Origin: Atopobiaceae bacterium
GTDB lineage: Bacteria; Actinomycetota; Coriobacteriia; Coriobacteriales; Atopobiaceae
Direction of reading: 5' to 3'
Assembly (NCBI GenBank): GCA_017510785.1
Contig: JAFWMH010000078.1
Span: 1 to 33,868 of the forward strand
Length of the DNA stretch: 33,868 bases
This document shows positions 1-8,641 of this stretch, piece after piece (positions within the stretch are counted from its first letter, which is position 1; each line of letters begins with the position of its first letter). The notes beneath the pieces were generated by a model. The model had not been told where the DNA came from. It ran no database searches and worked only from the letters and a program-made list of their open reading frames with translations. Position numbers and translations under genes: made by a program.

Positions 1-85
1 ACTTTTCGCAACCGACGATTGTAGGACGGTGGCCCACCCCTTCACCCAATCAACGCACTGTCCCGGGATACAGTACGTTTGTTCG

Positions 86-109
86 CCCCTCCCCCCATGG
101 GGGGAGGGG
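86..109. repeat. 24-bp perfect C/G-rich palindrome
   Basis: A perfect palindrome: CCCCT followed by six C, a central AT, six G, then AGGGG. It could form a 10-11 bp hairpin on either strand, but it has no T-tract, so it is not a classical terminator. It lies about 40 bp before the 72-bp tandem repeat in the same gene-free stretch. Confidence 0.8.
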
Positions 110-147
110 GAGGTCTTACACCACTTTTCGGGACGCTACTCACGAGG

Positions 148-339
148 GTCCGAATAGGCGACAATCCCGTGCTATCTGCGCCCCTTCGGCACCCAACGTT
201 GGCAATGGGTGCCACGGGGGCCCGAATAGCCGGCCTGGTGCTTTTATCTGCGCCCCTTCGGCACCCAACGTTGGCAATGGGTGCCACGGGGGTCCGAATA
301 GGCGACAATCCCGTGCTATCTGCGCCCCATCGGCACCCA
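148..339. repeat. 72-bp tandem repeat, two full units and a partial third
   Basis: Units begin at 148, 220 and 292, a period of exactly 72 bp. A 57-bp core is repeated almost identically at 173-229 and 245-301, and the third copy diverges after about 340. Units 1 and 3 share a GGCGACAATCCCGTGC segment that unit 2 replaces. Each full unit contains the inverted arms GGCACCCA and TGGGTGCC flanking a short centre that includes CCAACGTTGG, so every unit can fold into a hairpin. The period is a multiple of three, so reading frames stay open on both strands across the repeat. I see no convincing start, ribosome site or protein family, and regard those frames as by-products. Nothing else is recognisable in 1-543. 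Confidence 0.8.
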
Positions 340-543
340 TTCGTTGCGGTGGTCGATACTCAATCCGATTGGGTTGCGGAGATTTGCACAGGTTGATACG
401 CAAGTCGATAATCCGTACGATTCTATTGGGGAAATCCCAGCGGCGGAGTCACCATCGACCCCGGCTGCGGGTGGGTCAGGGCGCGGGTCGAGCGTCTGTC
501 GATCGGCTGAGCACTATGAATCATCCTGTGGAACGTAAACAAC

Positions 544-942
544 TTATTTTATCGCCACGCTCAGTGGCGACATAAGGTCTCCAAGGCCTTCGACCTGCAT
601 TCGTGCCACAATACGGTCGTATTGTTCGTAGAGTGCCTGCGTACCATTTTCCAAATGATAGTAGTGAACAACATAGGGCACGAGTAATACGGCAAACAAC
701 AACATGAGCAGTGCTGTGATCGGTTGCGGAACACATATGGTTACAAGAGCACATGCCAGTTCCATAAGCGCGAAAGCCAGCGTTACAATCAAGTGAATCA
801 AACGCTCATGCTGAAAGAACGATATTTGCACGAGGTGTTCGCGAGCAATGGCGTCCCATTCCGCTTGAGCAGGGCCCGTCGCATCCGCCCGATCGAGCAG
901 GCCCTCAATATACAGTAAGTAAGCTTTAAGCCGCTTGTACAT
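544..942 (-). CDS. Small two-TM membrane protein of unknown function
   Basis: A 132-residue protein of no family I recognise. It has an amphipathic N-terminal part (residues 1-45), two adjacent hydrophobic segments (about 49-71 and 75-95, the second ending in VPYVVHYYH), and a soluble C-terminal tail of about 35 residues. The start chosen is the ATG at 942, because GGAG lies 11 nt upstream. An earlier in-frame ATG at 972 has no ribosome site. It lies downstream of, and in the same direction as, the permease-kinase gene, but about 290 bp of repeat-containing DNA separate the two, so co-transcription is uncertain. The stop codon sits inside a small hairpin. Confidence 0.7.
   Translation of the reverse strand: MYKRLKAYLLYIEGLLDRADATGPAQAEWDAIAREHLVQISFFQHERLIHLIVTLAFALMELACALVTICVPQPITALLMLLFAVLLVPYVVHYYHLENGTQALYEQYDRIVARMQVEGLGDLMSPLSVAIK
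552..570 (-). terminator. Hairpin overlapping the end of the 544-942 gene
   Basis: On the minus strand the arms TCGCCAC and GTGGCGA (7 bp, perfect) enclose a 5-nt loop. The sequence after the stem is TAAAATAAGTT, which includes the stop codon. The tail is only weakly T-rich, so termination here is an inference. Confidence 0.35.
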
Positions 943-1034
943 AGATTCTGACTCTCCGTTTTTCGCATGCACACCCGCCCAACGGTAGCCTCAAGCGCAT
1001 GAGCCGAACCCTCCCCCGCATCATGCACGCCGCC

Positions 1035-1254
1035 ACCGCCGTCGCCCACCGCAGTCTCAACCGCCGTCGCCCGCGACGCAAGCTGTCAAACGGTGCAGTA
1101 ACGGTAATCGTCACTCAACCGCCGTCGCCCACCGCAGTCTCAACCGCCGTCGCCCGCGACGCAAGCCGCCGCAAGGCGTCCCGCCGGCGGCCGAGGCTCA
1201 ACGCGCCGTCGCGCCAGCTGCAGCCCCAACCGCCGTCACCCGCGGCACGTAAGC
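1035..1254. repeat. 49-bp direct repeat and related motifs at the 3' end of the kinase gene
   Basis: A 49-bp sequence is present as identical copies at 1035-1083 and 1118-1166. Each copy holds two versions of an internal motif beginning ACCGCCGTCGCCC. A fifth, diverged version (CAACCGCCGTCACCCGCGGC) at about 1228-1254 includes the last codons and stop of the permease-kinase gene. The array therefore looks like a duplicated gene 3' end. The 943-1235 interval holds no other gene that I can support. Confidence 0.7.
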
Positions 1255-4200
1255 TGGCGCAAGGTGTCGTAAAGGCGGTCGGGCTCAACCGGCTTCGAAA
1301 GATGCGCGCTCATGCCCGCCTGCAACGACCGCTGTACGTCCTCATCGAAGGCATTCGCCGTCAGAGCAATAATAGGTATTGTCTTCGCGTCCTCGCGGTC
1401 GAGCTCACGAATGCAACGAGCCGCGGCAAGGCCATCCATCACGGGCATGCGCACGTCCATGAGCACGGCATCGTAGTAACCCGGCTCGCTCGCGCTGAAC
1501 ATGTCCACAGCAATCTGACCGTTTTCCGCATGTTCGGCCTCCATGCCTTCCATGTCGAGCAAGTCAATAAGGATCTCGGCGTTTATCTCGAAGTCCTCGG
1601 CAATGAGCATGCGCTTGCCTTCAAGGCTCGCTTCGAGCAAATCGTCGTCGAAGTCCACAGCACCAGACGCATCCTCAAGCGCACCAACACCCGCCGCGCC
1701 GGAAGCATCCAATCCATCCTGCTCGTTCGCACGCCTATCTAGGACACGGCGCACTTGCCGCAACAGGCTATCGGTAAACAGCGGCTTCGACAGAATTGCT
1801 TCCACACCGCTCTTCTCGGCTTCTGCCTGCATATCGTCTTGGTTATAGCCCGTCAGTATTACTACCGCGGTTTCTCCCCCATCCATGGCATGCACGGCCC
1901 GCGTAATCTCGATGCCATCCATGCCAGGCATCTTGTAATCCGTTAGCACCATTGCATAGGGATTGCCCGCGTCACGCGCGAGACGCAATTGCTCAAGCGC
2001 TTCCTCGCCACTCCTAACGTAATCGGCCTTCATACCAATCGCGTTGGCAACGAGCTGAGCATGCTCGCACGCCACCTCGTCGTCGTCGATTATCAGCACG
2101 CGCAGGCCCTCCGGCAAGGCGCCCGTATGGTCGTGCCGCACACTACGACTCGAAGACTTGAGCGTAACCGTTACGGTAAAGGTCGTTCCCACGCCCTTTT
2201 CGCTCTGCACGTCAATTTCGCCGTTCATCATCTCGACGATGTTCTTGGTAATCGCCATGCCAAGACCAGTGCTGCCATACTTGTTGGTGGTCGAGCCATC
2301 CTCCTGCGAAAATGCTTCAAATATTTTGGGAATATACTCTTGGCTCATGCCAATGCCCGTATCGGCCATCACGAACCGCAACGTGCAGTAACCCTCGAAT
2401 TCCGCCGCCTGCTCAACAGTAAAGGTGACCTTGCCGGGTGCATCCGTAAACTTAACGGCATTGCCCAAAATGTTAATAATCACCTGCTTGAGCTTCATGT
2501 CGTCGCCAATATAGTAATCGTTAACGTTACCAATAATCGAACACTCGTAGTCAAGCCCCTTGTCCACGCATTGTCCGTTAATAATTACATTAATTTGCTC
2601 AAGGAAATCGCTAAAGCCAAACTCCTCGTCTTTAAGCACCATGCGCCCGCTCTCGATGCGGCTCATATCCAAAATGTCGTTGATAAGACCAAGCAGGTGT
2701 TTGGCGCTCGCACCAATCTTCTCGAGCTGCTCACGAGTACGCGGCGGCAAATCGGGATCTTTGAGCGCAATGCTATCGAGTCCGATAATCGCGTTCATGG
2801 GCGTACGAATCTCGTGGCTCATATTGGAGAGAAAGCTAGTTTTGGCGCGGCTACTCTCCTCCGCCAGAGCCTTTTCGACCTCAAGACGCCGCTCGCGGCG
2901 CTGCATAAGATAATAAATGTAAAACAGCATTGCCAAGGCAATCACAATAAGCCACGTCTGAATAAGAATGCTGCTCGTTGCCACATCGCTCACATATGTA
3001 AGTGCCTCACTTATACCCTCGGTATACACGCGAAAACGAGCGGCAACCCTATCCGCCGCCCCGAATGTTTCTTGTCGCACCCATACCGTAGAGGTAAAAA
3101 TAATGAGCGCAAGCAGCACGACCCACGTTATGGTTGAGTGGCCCAAACGATTCGAGTCGTCTCGCCTAAACAGGTACAGGAAAAACGCAAGGCCCAACAT
3201 ACCCCATGTCGCAAGAATAAGATACGACTCCGTAGCAAGCGTGGTAACGGCCATGATGTTGGGCGCCAAGAAGCAAAACGCGAAGATGAGCGAGATTATA
3301 AGACCAGCACTACCCGCAATTGTCGCCGTCTTGTTTTCGTACAACCGCGCTGTTTTGAGTGCGGAGGCCGAAACATAGGCATAGGCAATGGTCGCCCCAA
3401 CAGTCGTAACGTCCACTATCCAGCTAATGGCCGTTCGTCCGAAGAACGGAAGAATTATGGAAATGCAGAACAGGAACGCAATCGCGTTGCGCGGCACGTG
3501 ACGCTCATCCACGCGCGCAAACCATTTGGGCAACAAGTCGTCGTTGGCAAGGGCAAACAACAAGCGGCTCGAGGCAATAAAGTTACCAATAAGCCCCGTG
3601 GCAATTCCTCCAACGGCCATAGCGCCAAGCAAAAACGTCCCGACTCGTCCCAAAAGCGACGTAGCCGAGAAAAACGTGGGCAGGCCGACCACGCCTTCGT
3701 ATTCATTAAGGTTAAGAATATACTCGTCCCACGAGGCACAGCCTTCAGGCAGCACCATAACCGCAAGCACGGCAAGCACTCCGTATGCGATGGCAGCCGC
3801 GACGACTGCGAAAAGCATAATCATAAAACTCTTTTTAATGGGGAATGAAAACTCAGCCGTAGAATGGCATATGGATTCGAACCCCACAAAAGCCCATGGC
3901 GCCAGCGCGATAACGGTTATAACGCCCTGCAGCGACCTGTGCGCAGGCGAGAACGCGGGGGCAAGCGGGCGCTCTGCAACATGAGCGATTTCGGGAGTTT
4001 CGGCGCCGCGTATGCCGAACAACATGATCACCAAAAGCAGCAATGCGCCAAAGAACAAAACGCTCGCCATAGCGATTTGCACGTGCATGGCAACTTTGTT
4101 GCGCATGCATACCGCAGCACCTATGGCCAGCGCACCGATTGCAAGAAGCACCTCGCCAATGTAGATTTCGAATCCCGCAACCTCGTAATGAAAGCCCAGC

Positions 4201-4562
4201 TGAAAAACGCCCCCAAACACATTGCGAACAATGAGGGGCAGCGCAGTGGCGTTCGCCCAAATGATTGCCACGTACGTAATCAGCAAGAACCAAGCGCTCA
4301 AGAAGCCGTGATCGTGATTAAAGCATTCCTTGGTATACGAGTAGGTACCGCCCGCGTCTGGGAAGCGCTGCATAAGGAAATGGTAGTTGTATCCAATCAC
4401 CATCATGATCACGGCCGACACTGCAAGCCCGATTGCCGTTCCCACGGGTCCCGCGAGCGGCAGGAATGTAGTGCCGGGCATCACGAACGAGCCCCACCCC
4501 ACAGCGCAGCCAAATGCAAGTGCCCAAGCTCCCAACGGCGAGAGGTATTTGGAAAGCTTCAT
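1236..4562 (-). CDS. APC-family permease fused to hybrid histidine kinase with two receiver domains
   Basis: A 1108-residue membrane sensor kinase. Residues 1-465 form an amino-acid/polyamine (APC) permease module with about 12 membrane segments. Its TM1 motif GWGSFVMPG and TM6-like motif FVGFES correspond to substrate-contact positions in that superfamily. Further hydrophobic segments lie at about 477-493 and 531-553. A HisKA domain follows (SHEIRTPMN, phospho-accepting H583), then HATPase_c (N701, DTGIG 734-738, GSTGLG 763-768). Receiver 1 spans about 820-940 (D875, K926) and receiver 2 about 983-1105 (D1036, K1090). The start at 4562 has GAGAGGA about 9 nt upstream. By family knowledge this should sense or transport an amine or amino acid and start a phosphorelay; the ligand is unknown. 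The separate HPt gene lies 95 bp upstream in the same direction and is the obvious relay partner. Domain identification is firm; whether it still transports is open. Confidence 0.93.
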   Translation of the reverse strand: MKLSKYLSPLGAWALAFGCAVGWGSFVMPGTTFLPLAGPVGTAIGLAVSAVIMMVIGYNYHFLMQRFPDAGGTYSYTKECFNHDHGFLSAWFLLITYVAIIWANATALPLIVRNVFGGVFQLGFHYEVAGFEIYIGEVLLAIGALAIGAAVCMRNKVAMHVQIAMASVLFFGALLLLVIMLFGIRGAETPEIAHVAERPLAPAFSPAHRSLQGVITVIALAPWAFVGFESICHSTAEFSFPIKKSFMIMLFAVVAAAIAYGVLAVLAVMVLPEGCASWDEYILNLNEYEGVVGLPTFFSATSLLGRVGTFLLGAMAVGGIATGLIGNFIASSRLLFALANDDLLPKWFARVDERHVPRNAIAFLFCISIILPFFGRTAISWIVDVTTVGATIAYAYVSASALKTARLYENKTATIAGSAGLIISLIFAFCFLAPNIMAVTTLATESYLILATWGMLGLAFFLYLFRRDDSNRLGHSTITWVVLLALIIFTSTVWVRQETFGAADRVAARFRVYTEGISEALTYVSDVATSSILIQTWLIVIALAMLFYIYYLMQRRERRLEVEKALAEESSRAKTSFLSNMSHEIRTPMNAIIGLDSIALKDPDLPPRTREQLEKIGASAKHLLGLINDILDMSRIESGRMVLKDEEFGFSDFLEQINVIINGQCVDKGLDYECSIIGNVNDYYIGDDMKLKQVIINILGNAVKFTDAPGKVTFTVEQAAEFEGYCTLRFVMADTGIGMSQEYIPKIFEAFSQEDGSTTNKYGSTGLGMAITKNIVEMMNGEIDVQSEKGVGTTFTVTVTLKSSSRSVRHDHTGALPEGLRVLIIDDDEVACEHAQLVANAIGMKADYVRSGEEALEQLRLARDAGNPYAMVLTDYKMPGMDGIEITRAVHAMDGGETAVVILTGYNQDDMQAEAEKSGVEAILSKPLFTDSLLRQVRRVLDRRANEQDGLDASGAAGVGALEDASGAVDFDDDLLEASLEGKRMLIAEDFEINAEILIDLLDMEGMEAEHAENGQIAVDMFSASEPGYYDAVLMDVRMPVMDGLAAARCIRELDREDAKTIPIIALTANAFDEDVQRSLQAGMSAHLSKPVEPDRLYDTLRQLTCRG

Positions 4563-4657
4563 GCAGAGTTCCTCTCCCTACTTTCTATTACACAGGAGAG
4601 TCCCCCGGCAATTGTTCAACCAAAGGGATACTCTCCCCCTCGGGGCTAGCCGTACCC

Positions 4658-5029
4658 CTATGCCTGCGCTTCGTAACGCTCGATGCCCTCAATCGCATTC
4701 CGATAGAGAGTCTCGACGCCGGCAATCATTTCGCGAACTTCATCGTCCGACATCGTTCGCGCATGTCCCGGCCGAAACTCTTCGGTAATCTCGTTGGCGG
4801 CTGCGGCCAGCTTCACCAAGCCAAGATTGCCACACACACCCTTCATGGCATGTGCGCTCTCGAACAATGCCTGGGCATCCATGGCTCGTCCTGCGGCCAC
4901 GATCTGCTCGCCCACGCCTGCGCTCTTGAACCGGCGGATGTGCTTGTCGATGAGTCGGTCCATCCTCAACACGCGCTTGGCCTGTTCGTAGTCGCCATCG
5001 ATGCTGGCATAGAGTTCCGAAATGGTCAT
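4658..5029 (-). CDS. Histidine phosphotransfer (HPt) protein
   Basis: A 123-residue, all-helical single-domain HPt protein. The signature is SAHAMKGVCGNLGL, with H60 as the predicted phosphorylated histidine. HPt proteins are cytoplasmic shuttles that move phosphate from a hybrid kinase's receiver to another receiver. The start chosen is the ATG at 5029, which has GGGAGGAG ending about 6 nt upstream; a further upstream ATG at 5044 would swallow this ribosome site. It sits between a regulator with a receiver domain (5168-6853) and the permease-kinase (1236-4562), all on the minus strand, which suggests it links them. The 95-bp gap to the permease-kinase contains complementary arms GGAGAGT and ACTCTCC, possibly regulatory. 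Confidence 0.88.
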   Translation of the reverse strand: MTISELYASIDGDYEQAKRVLRMDRLIDKHIRRFKSAGVGEQIVAAGRAMDAQALFESAHAMKGVCGNLGLVKLAAAANEITEEFRPGHARTMSDDEVREMIAGVETLYRNAIEGIERYEAQA

Positions 5030-5071
5030 GCTTTCTCCTCCCATGGCCTTCTATCTCACGTCATATATCTT

Positions 5072-5077
5072 AGTATA
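5072..5077 (-). promoter_or_regulatory. Possible -10 element for the HPt gene
   Basis: The minus strand reads TATACT about 43 bp before the HPt start. I see no good -35 hexamer. The 138-bp gap to the preceding regulator gene makes an internal promoter plausible. Confidence 0.3.
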
Positions 5078-5167
5078 ACCCACGCACGATGTAGAGAATG
5101 AGAGAGCTTTGATTTTGCCGGGGATTAGTTTCGGAAGCTTCGGAAACGTCCACTCGCGCGGCGCCCG

Positions 5168-6853
5168 CTAGGCCCTATTCAGCTCCCGTTTGATAAGCTC
5201 CTCGAATTTGTCGGCAGGCAACGGCGGAGAAAAGAAGTAGCCCTGGATGATGTCGCAACCGGCGTCGCGCAGCAGCTGGAGCTGCCCTTCCGTCTCTACT
5301 CCCTCCGCAACCACAGGCACCTTTAAATACCGGGCGATGTCGAGCACGAGTTCCGCCAACCGCAGGTCCTTCTCGCTATGCTCGATGTTTCGAATAAACT
5401 TCATGTCCATCTTTAGCACGTCGATGGGCATTGCCGAGAGCATGTTGAGTGACGAGTACCCACTACCAAAGTCGTCCATCTCGATTTCGAAGCCCATGTC
5501 GCGCAACCGATTGACCGTCTCGATTACATAATCGGAGTTTTCCGTATAAGCGGACTCGGTCACCTCGAGCTTAAGGTTCATGTGCTCCAATCCGTTGGAC
5601 TCCACCAAGCTACTTAGCGTGCTTTCGAGAACGGGGTCGAACAGGTCCACACGAGAAAGGTTAACCGAAACCGAAAGGTCGATATCATAGCGTGCGTGCC
5701 ATTCGGAAAGTTGTCGCGCCGCTTCGTTCCATACGAACTTATCTATTACGCCAATTTGGCCGTTGCTCTCGAACAGAGGTATAAATGTGCCCGGCGGAAT
5801 CATGCCCAATTCCGGATGGTTCCAACGAATTAGTGCCTCCGCGCTCGAAAGCCGCGGACGTTCGCCCGTCACATCGTACTTCGGCTGATAATACACTTGA
5901 AGCTGACGCTCGTCTACCGCCCGCTGCAAATCGTTAAGAAGCCTTTGGTCGAGCAATTCGTGCTCGCGCAACTGCTCGTCGTACACCATAAGATGCCGCA
6001 TGTAATCGCCCCGCACCTTACTGCACGCCGCATTTGCCTGGTCGAACATGAGAACCGGATCGACACCCTCCGCCCACAGGCATACACCCATGCGCAAACG
6101 AATGCTCGACTTGTGCGAGAGCTTGTTGAGCGCATTTTGGAACCGATTGAGCATGGCCTGATAATCACCTTGGTGGGCACAATAAATGTCGAACCTATCC
6201 GCCTCAAACCTGCTCGCAATGCCATCGGTTTCCTGCAGGAAAGCCCGAATCTCGTCTCCCAGCGTACGAAGCACTTCGTCGCCAAATTCATACCCGTTGA
6301 GCGCATTCACCGAATGGAACTGCTCAATGTTGAGCACAACCGCGTCCATTCGCGCCTGCTGAAAATGCTGGATGCGATTCGCGTACTCAAAGAAGAAGTT
6401 GCGTGTGTACAACATGGTGAGCTTATCGTGCTCTGCGGCCGAAATGAGTTGACGCCCCTCGCTCAACTCGATGATGCGCGCCACACGGGCCAGAATAACC
6501 TCGTGCACATCGAAAGGCTTGGTTATGAAGTCCGCAGCGCCCATCTGCAGCGCCCTGAGCTCGGCGCTTTTCTCTGCGGTTAGCACGATAACTGGCAAAT
6601 ACTGCAACGAATCGTCGTTGCGTATATGCTCAAGAACCTCGAAACCATTCATCTTAGGCATGATGAGGTCGAGGAGCACTACTGAAAGGCAATGCTGGTA
6701 TTGGTAGATTTTTTGCAATGCCTCTTCGCCATCCGCGGCAAAAATCACCTCGTATTGGTCCTCCAAGATGATTCCCAGCACATCGCGGTTTATCTCCATG
6801 TCGTCTACGACCAGCACCAGCTGGGATTTCCGTATTTGCTTCGATTGAATCAT
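5168..6853 (-). CDS. Response regulator: receiver, degenerate GGDEF, intact EAL (c-di-GMP phosphodiesterase)
   Basis: A 561-residue cytoplasmic protein. The receiver domain occupies residues 11-130 (acidic pair D17/D18, phospho-acceptor D62, K112). A GGDEF-like domain follows at about 140-295, with the signature position reading EADRF (217-221) instead of GGDEF; cyclase activity is therefore unlikely. The EAL domain (about 305-555) keeps the catalytic and metal motifs: EAL at 339-341, NLS at 398-400, LEVTES at 429-434, DDFGSGYSS at 460-468, the lysine in LKMDMKFI, AEGVET and QGYFFSPPL. The expected activity is hydrolysis of cyclic-di-GMP to pGpG, gated by phosphorylation. It begins 2 bp after the stop of the hybrid kinase gene, so the two are almost certainly co-transcribed. 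The degenerate GGDEF may bind GTP or act structurally. Confidence 0.92.
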   Translation of the reverse strand: MIQSKQIRKSQLVLVVDDMEINRDVLGIILEDQYEVIFAADGEEALQKIYQYQHCLSVVLLDLIMPKMNGFEVLEHIRNDDSLQYLPVIVLTAEKSAELRALQMGAADFITKPFDVHEVILARVARIIELSEGRQLISAAEHDKLTMLYTRNFFFEYANRIQHFQQARMDAVVLNIEQFHSVNALNGYEFGDEVLRTLGDEIRAFLQETDGIASRFEADRFDIYCAHQGDYQAMLNRFQNALNKLSHKSSIRLRMGVCLWAEGVDPVLMFDQANAACSKVRGDYMRHLMVYDEQLREHELLDQRLLNDLQRAVDERQLQVYYQPKYDVTGERPRLSSAEALIRWNHPELGMIPPGTFIPLFESNGQIGVIDKFVWNEAARQLSEWHARYDIDLSVSVNLSRVDLFDPVLESTLSSLVESNGLEHMNLKLEVTESAYTENSDYVIETVNRLRDMGFEIEMDDFGSGYSSLNMLSAMPIDVLKMDMKFIRNIEHSEKDLRLAELVLDIARYLKVPVVAEGVETEGQLQLLRDAGCDIIQGYFFSPPLPADKFEELIKRELNRA

Positions 6854-6855
6854 GT

Positions 6856-8382
6856 TTATCCCCGCTCGTTCCGTCCTATGAGCACTTGTAACGTATGATA
6901 CATCTTATCAACATCAACAGGTTTCGAGAGATGCTCGTCCATGCCCGATTCGAGCACACGCCGTTGGTCCTCTTGGGACGTGTTGGCGGTAACTGCGACT
7001 ATGGGCACGCACCGCGCATCGTCGCGATCGAGCGCACGAATGGCACGCGCAGCCTCAAACCCGTCCATCACCGGCATACGCAAATCCATAAGAATTGCGT
7101 CGTACGTTCCCGCTTCGCTTTGGGCAAACGTGTTGAGTGCCGCTTGCCCGTTTTCCGCTCGGTCGCACATAACCCCCTCGAGGTCGAGCAAATCTTCGAG
7201 AATCTCCGCATTCACGTCGATGTCGTCCACAATAAGGACACGACGGCCGCTTAGATCGGCGAGTTCCGAGGCATCCGTCGAAGCAGCCGCCGCAGGAATC
7301 GCCGTAGGCGTGTGCGCAGCAGTCGCTTCGTCCTCGTCCTCTTCGCACACCTTGAGGTCCACGGTTACCGCAAACGTGGTCCCCTCCCCCTTTTGCGTCT
7401 CCACATCGATGGTGCCACCCAGCAAGTCCACGATGCTCTTCGTAATTGCCAAGCCAAGCCCCGACCCGCCATAGCGGTTCGTCGTCGTGGCATCCTCCTG
7501 CGAAAACACGTCGAACATCGTGGGGACAAACTCTTCGTCGATGCCGATGCCCGTATCCGAAACGAGGAAACGCAGCGTACGCAGCTCATCGCCGGCCGCG
7601 GCCAACTCAACGGCAAACGAAACCGCACCTGGTGAATGTGTGAACTTCACAGCGTTTTGCAAGATGTTCAGCAACGCGCGCCTGAGCTTGTCGGCATCTC
7701 CCACGTAGCGCCCGGCAACGCCCTCGCCAACACTCGAGCTGTATTCCAAGCTCTTCTCGTTACACTGAACCGTAATCATTGCGTTTATCTGCTCCACAAG
7801 TTCGCACAACGAGAACGGCCCCTCCTTAAGCGTGAGCTTGCCCGATTCCATGCTGCCCATGTCGAGCATGTCGTTGATAAGACACTGCAGGTGCTGAGCG
7901 CTCGCATCTATGCGGACCAGTTGCTCACGTGTTTCCTCGGGCAGCTCGGGATTCTTCAAGGCTATAACGGTAAGGCCAACAATCGCGTTCATGGGCGTAC
8001 GCATTTCGTGACTCACGCTCGAAAGGATGCTCTCCTTCGCGCGATTGCTCTGTTCGACCGCAATGAGCTTTGCCTCAAGATCCTTGTTTTCCTGAATTCG
8101 CTCGGTGATGCGCTGCATTATGACGAACATCACGAACACGAAAATGCTTCCACCAAACAGGATGCCCGACATCACCAAGTCCGGGTTACCCAAAAGGCCA
8201 ACCACCAAATACCCGATGAAGAATAGGACGAGCAGCGCGATGGGAATGTAGAGCACGGTGCGCTCCGTTTGCCAGTTTTCGTCGCGCTGGACACCACGCG
8301 CATACCGAACATATCTATAAATGTTATGCAGCATCAGCGCGCTGCCAAGGTACACCATGGCATATATCGCAACCGTAATCAC
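6856..8382 (-). CDS. Membrane hybrid histidine kinase with one receiver domain
   Basis: With a GTG start at 8382 this is a 508-residue kinase. A first hydrophobic segment is at residues 2-20, and two more at about 44-65 and 70-90. A short coiled region leads to HisKA (SHEMRTPMN, H125), then HATPase_c (N243, DTGIG 276-280, GGSGLGLAI 305-313), an Ala/Glu-rich linker, and a receiver domain (about 379-502, phospho-acceptor D433, K487). The frame is open for another 125 codons upstream, but that part overlaps the likely promoter and has no family resemblance. The GTG has GGAG 11 nt upstream, and an extended -10 lies about 45 bp upstream. No sensory domain is visible beyond the membrane segments. 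It forms an operon with the EAL regulator and closely resembles the kinase half of the permease-kinase protein. The exact start is moderately uncertain. Confidence 0.88.
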   Translation of the reverse strand: MITVAIYAMVYLGSALMLHNIYRYVRYARGVQRDENWQTERTVLYIPIALLVLFFIGYLVVGLLGNPDLVMSGILFGGSIFVFVMFVIMQRITERIQENKDLEAKLIAVEQSNRAKESILSSVSHEMRTPMNAIVGLTVIALKNPELPEETREQLVRIDASAQHLQCLINDMLDMGSMESGKLTLKEGPFSLCELVEQINAMITVQCNEKSLEYSSSVGEGVAGRYVGDADKLRRALLNILQNAVKFTHSPGAVSFAVELAAAGDELRTLRFLVSDTGIGIDEEFVPTMFDVFSQEDATTTNRYGGSGLGLAITKSIVDLLGGTIDVETQKGEGTTFAVTVDLKVCEEDEDEATAAHTPTAIPAAAASTDASELADLSGRRVLIVDDIDVNAEILEDLLDLEGVMCDRAENGQAALNTFAQSEAGTYDAILMDLRMPVMDGFEAARAIRALDRDDARCVPIVAVTANTSQEDQRRVLESGMDEHLSKPVDVDKMYHTLQVLIGRNERG

Positions 8383-8425
8383 GCGTCTGCATTCTCCATA
8401 TTCCGCATGGGTGAGAAACACGCTA

Positions 8426-8434
8426 AGTATAACA
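8426..8434 (-). promoter_or_regulatory. Extended -10 promoter for the hybrid kinase/EAL operon
   Basis: The minus strand reads TGTTATACT, an extended -10 (TG-N-TATACT), placing transcription start about 37 bp before the GTG at 8382. No clear -35 is visible, which fits an extended -10 promoter. The 8383-8641 interval is the divergent control region between this operon and the scaffold/GGGtGRT pair; it contains T-rich runs around 8536-8557. Confidence 0.5.
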
Positions 8435-8641
8435 GAACGAAAGGTCATGGTATGAGACAAACTCCCGACGAGCATGCACCTCAAAGCAACTTTACGTCGG
8501 GTAAACGGCTGTTTTCTACCTTCCGCGGATTGGTTTATTTTTTCGGGCGATTTTTTTGCAAATGAGCATATCATGCTACTCAGCTGTGCAAATGGTGGGG
8601 CGCCACGGGGTTCCCCGCAAGATTTGTGGAGAGGAGCTTTT

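Noticed and set aside
42..403. Open frames of about 90-105 codons on both strands across the left-end repeat
   Set aside because: They arise because the repeat period is a multiple of three. No ribosome site or family match supports a protein.
1035..1166. CRISPR-like repeat-spacer pattern
   Set aside because: There are only two long identical repeats, and each has internal sub-repeats. The intervening DNA is not spacer-like and no cas genes are present.
999..1742. A 247-codon plus-strand frame
   Set aside because: It is antisense to the receiver domain of the permease-kinase and runs through the Arg/Pro-rich repeat; it is a codon-bias shadow.
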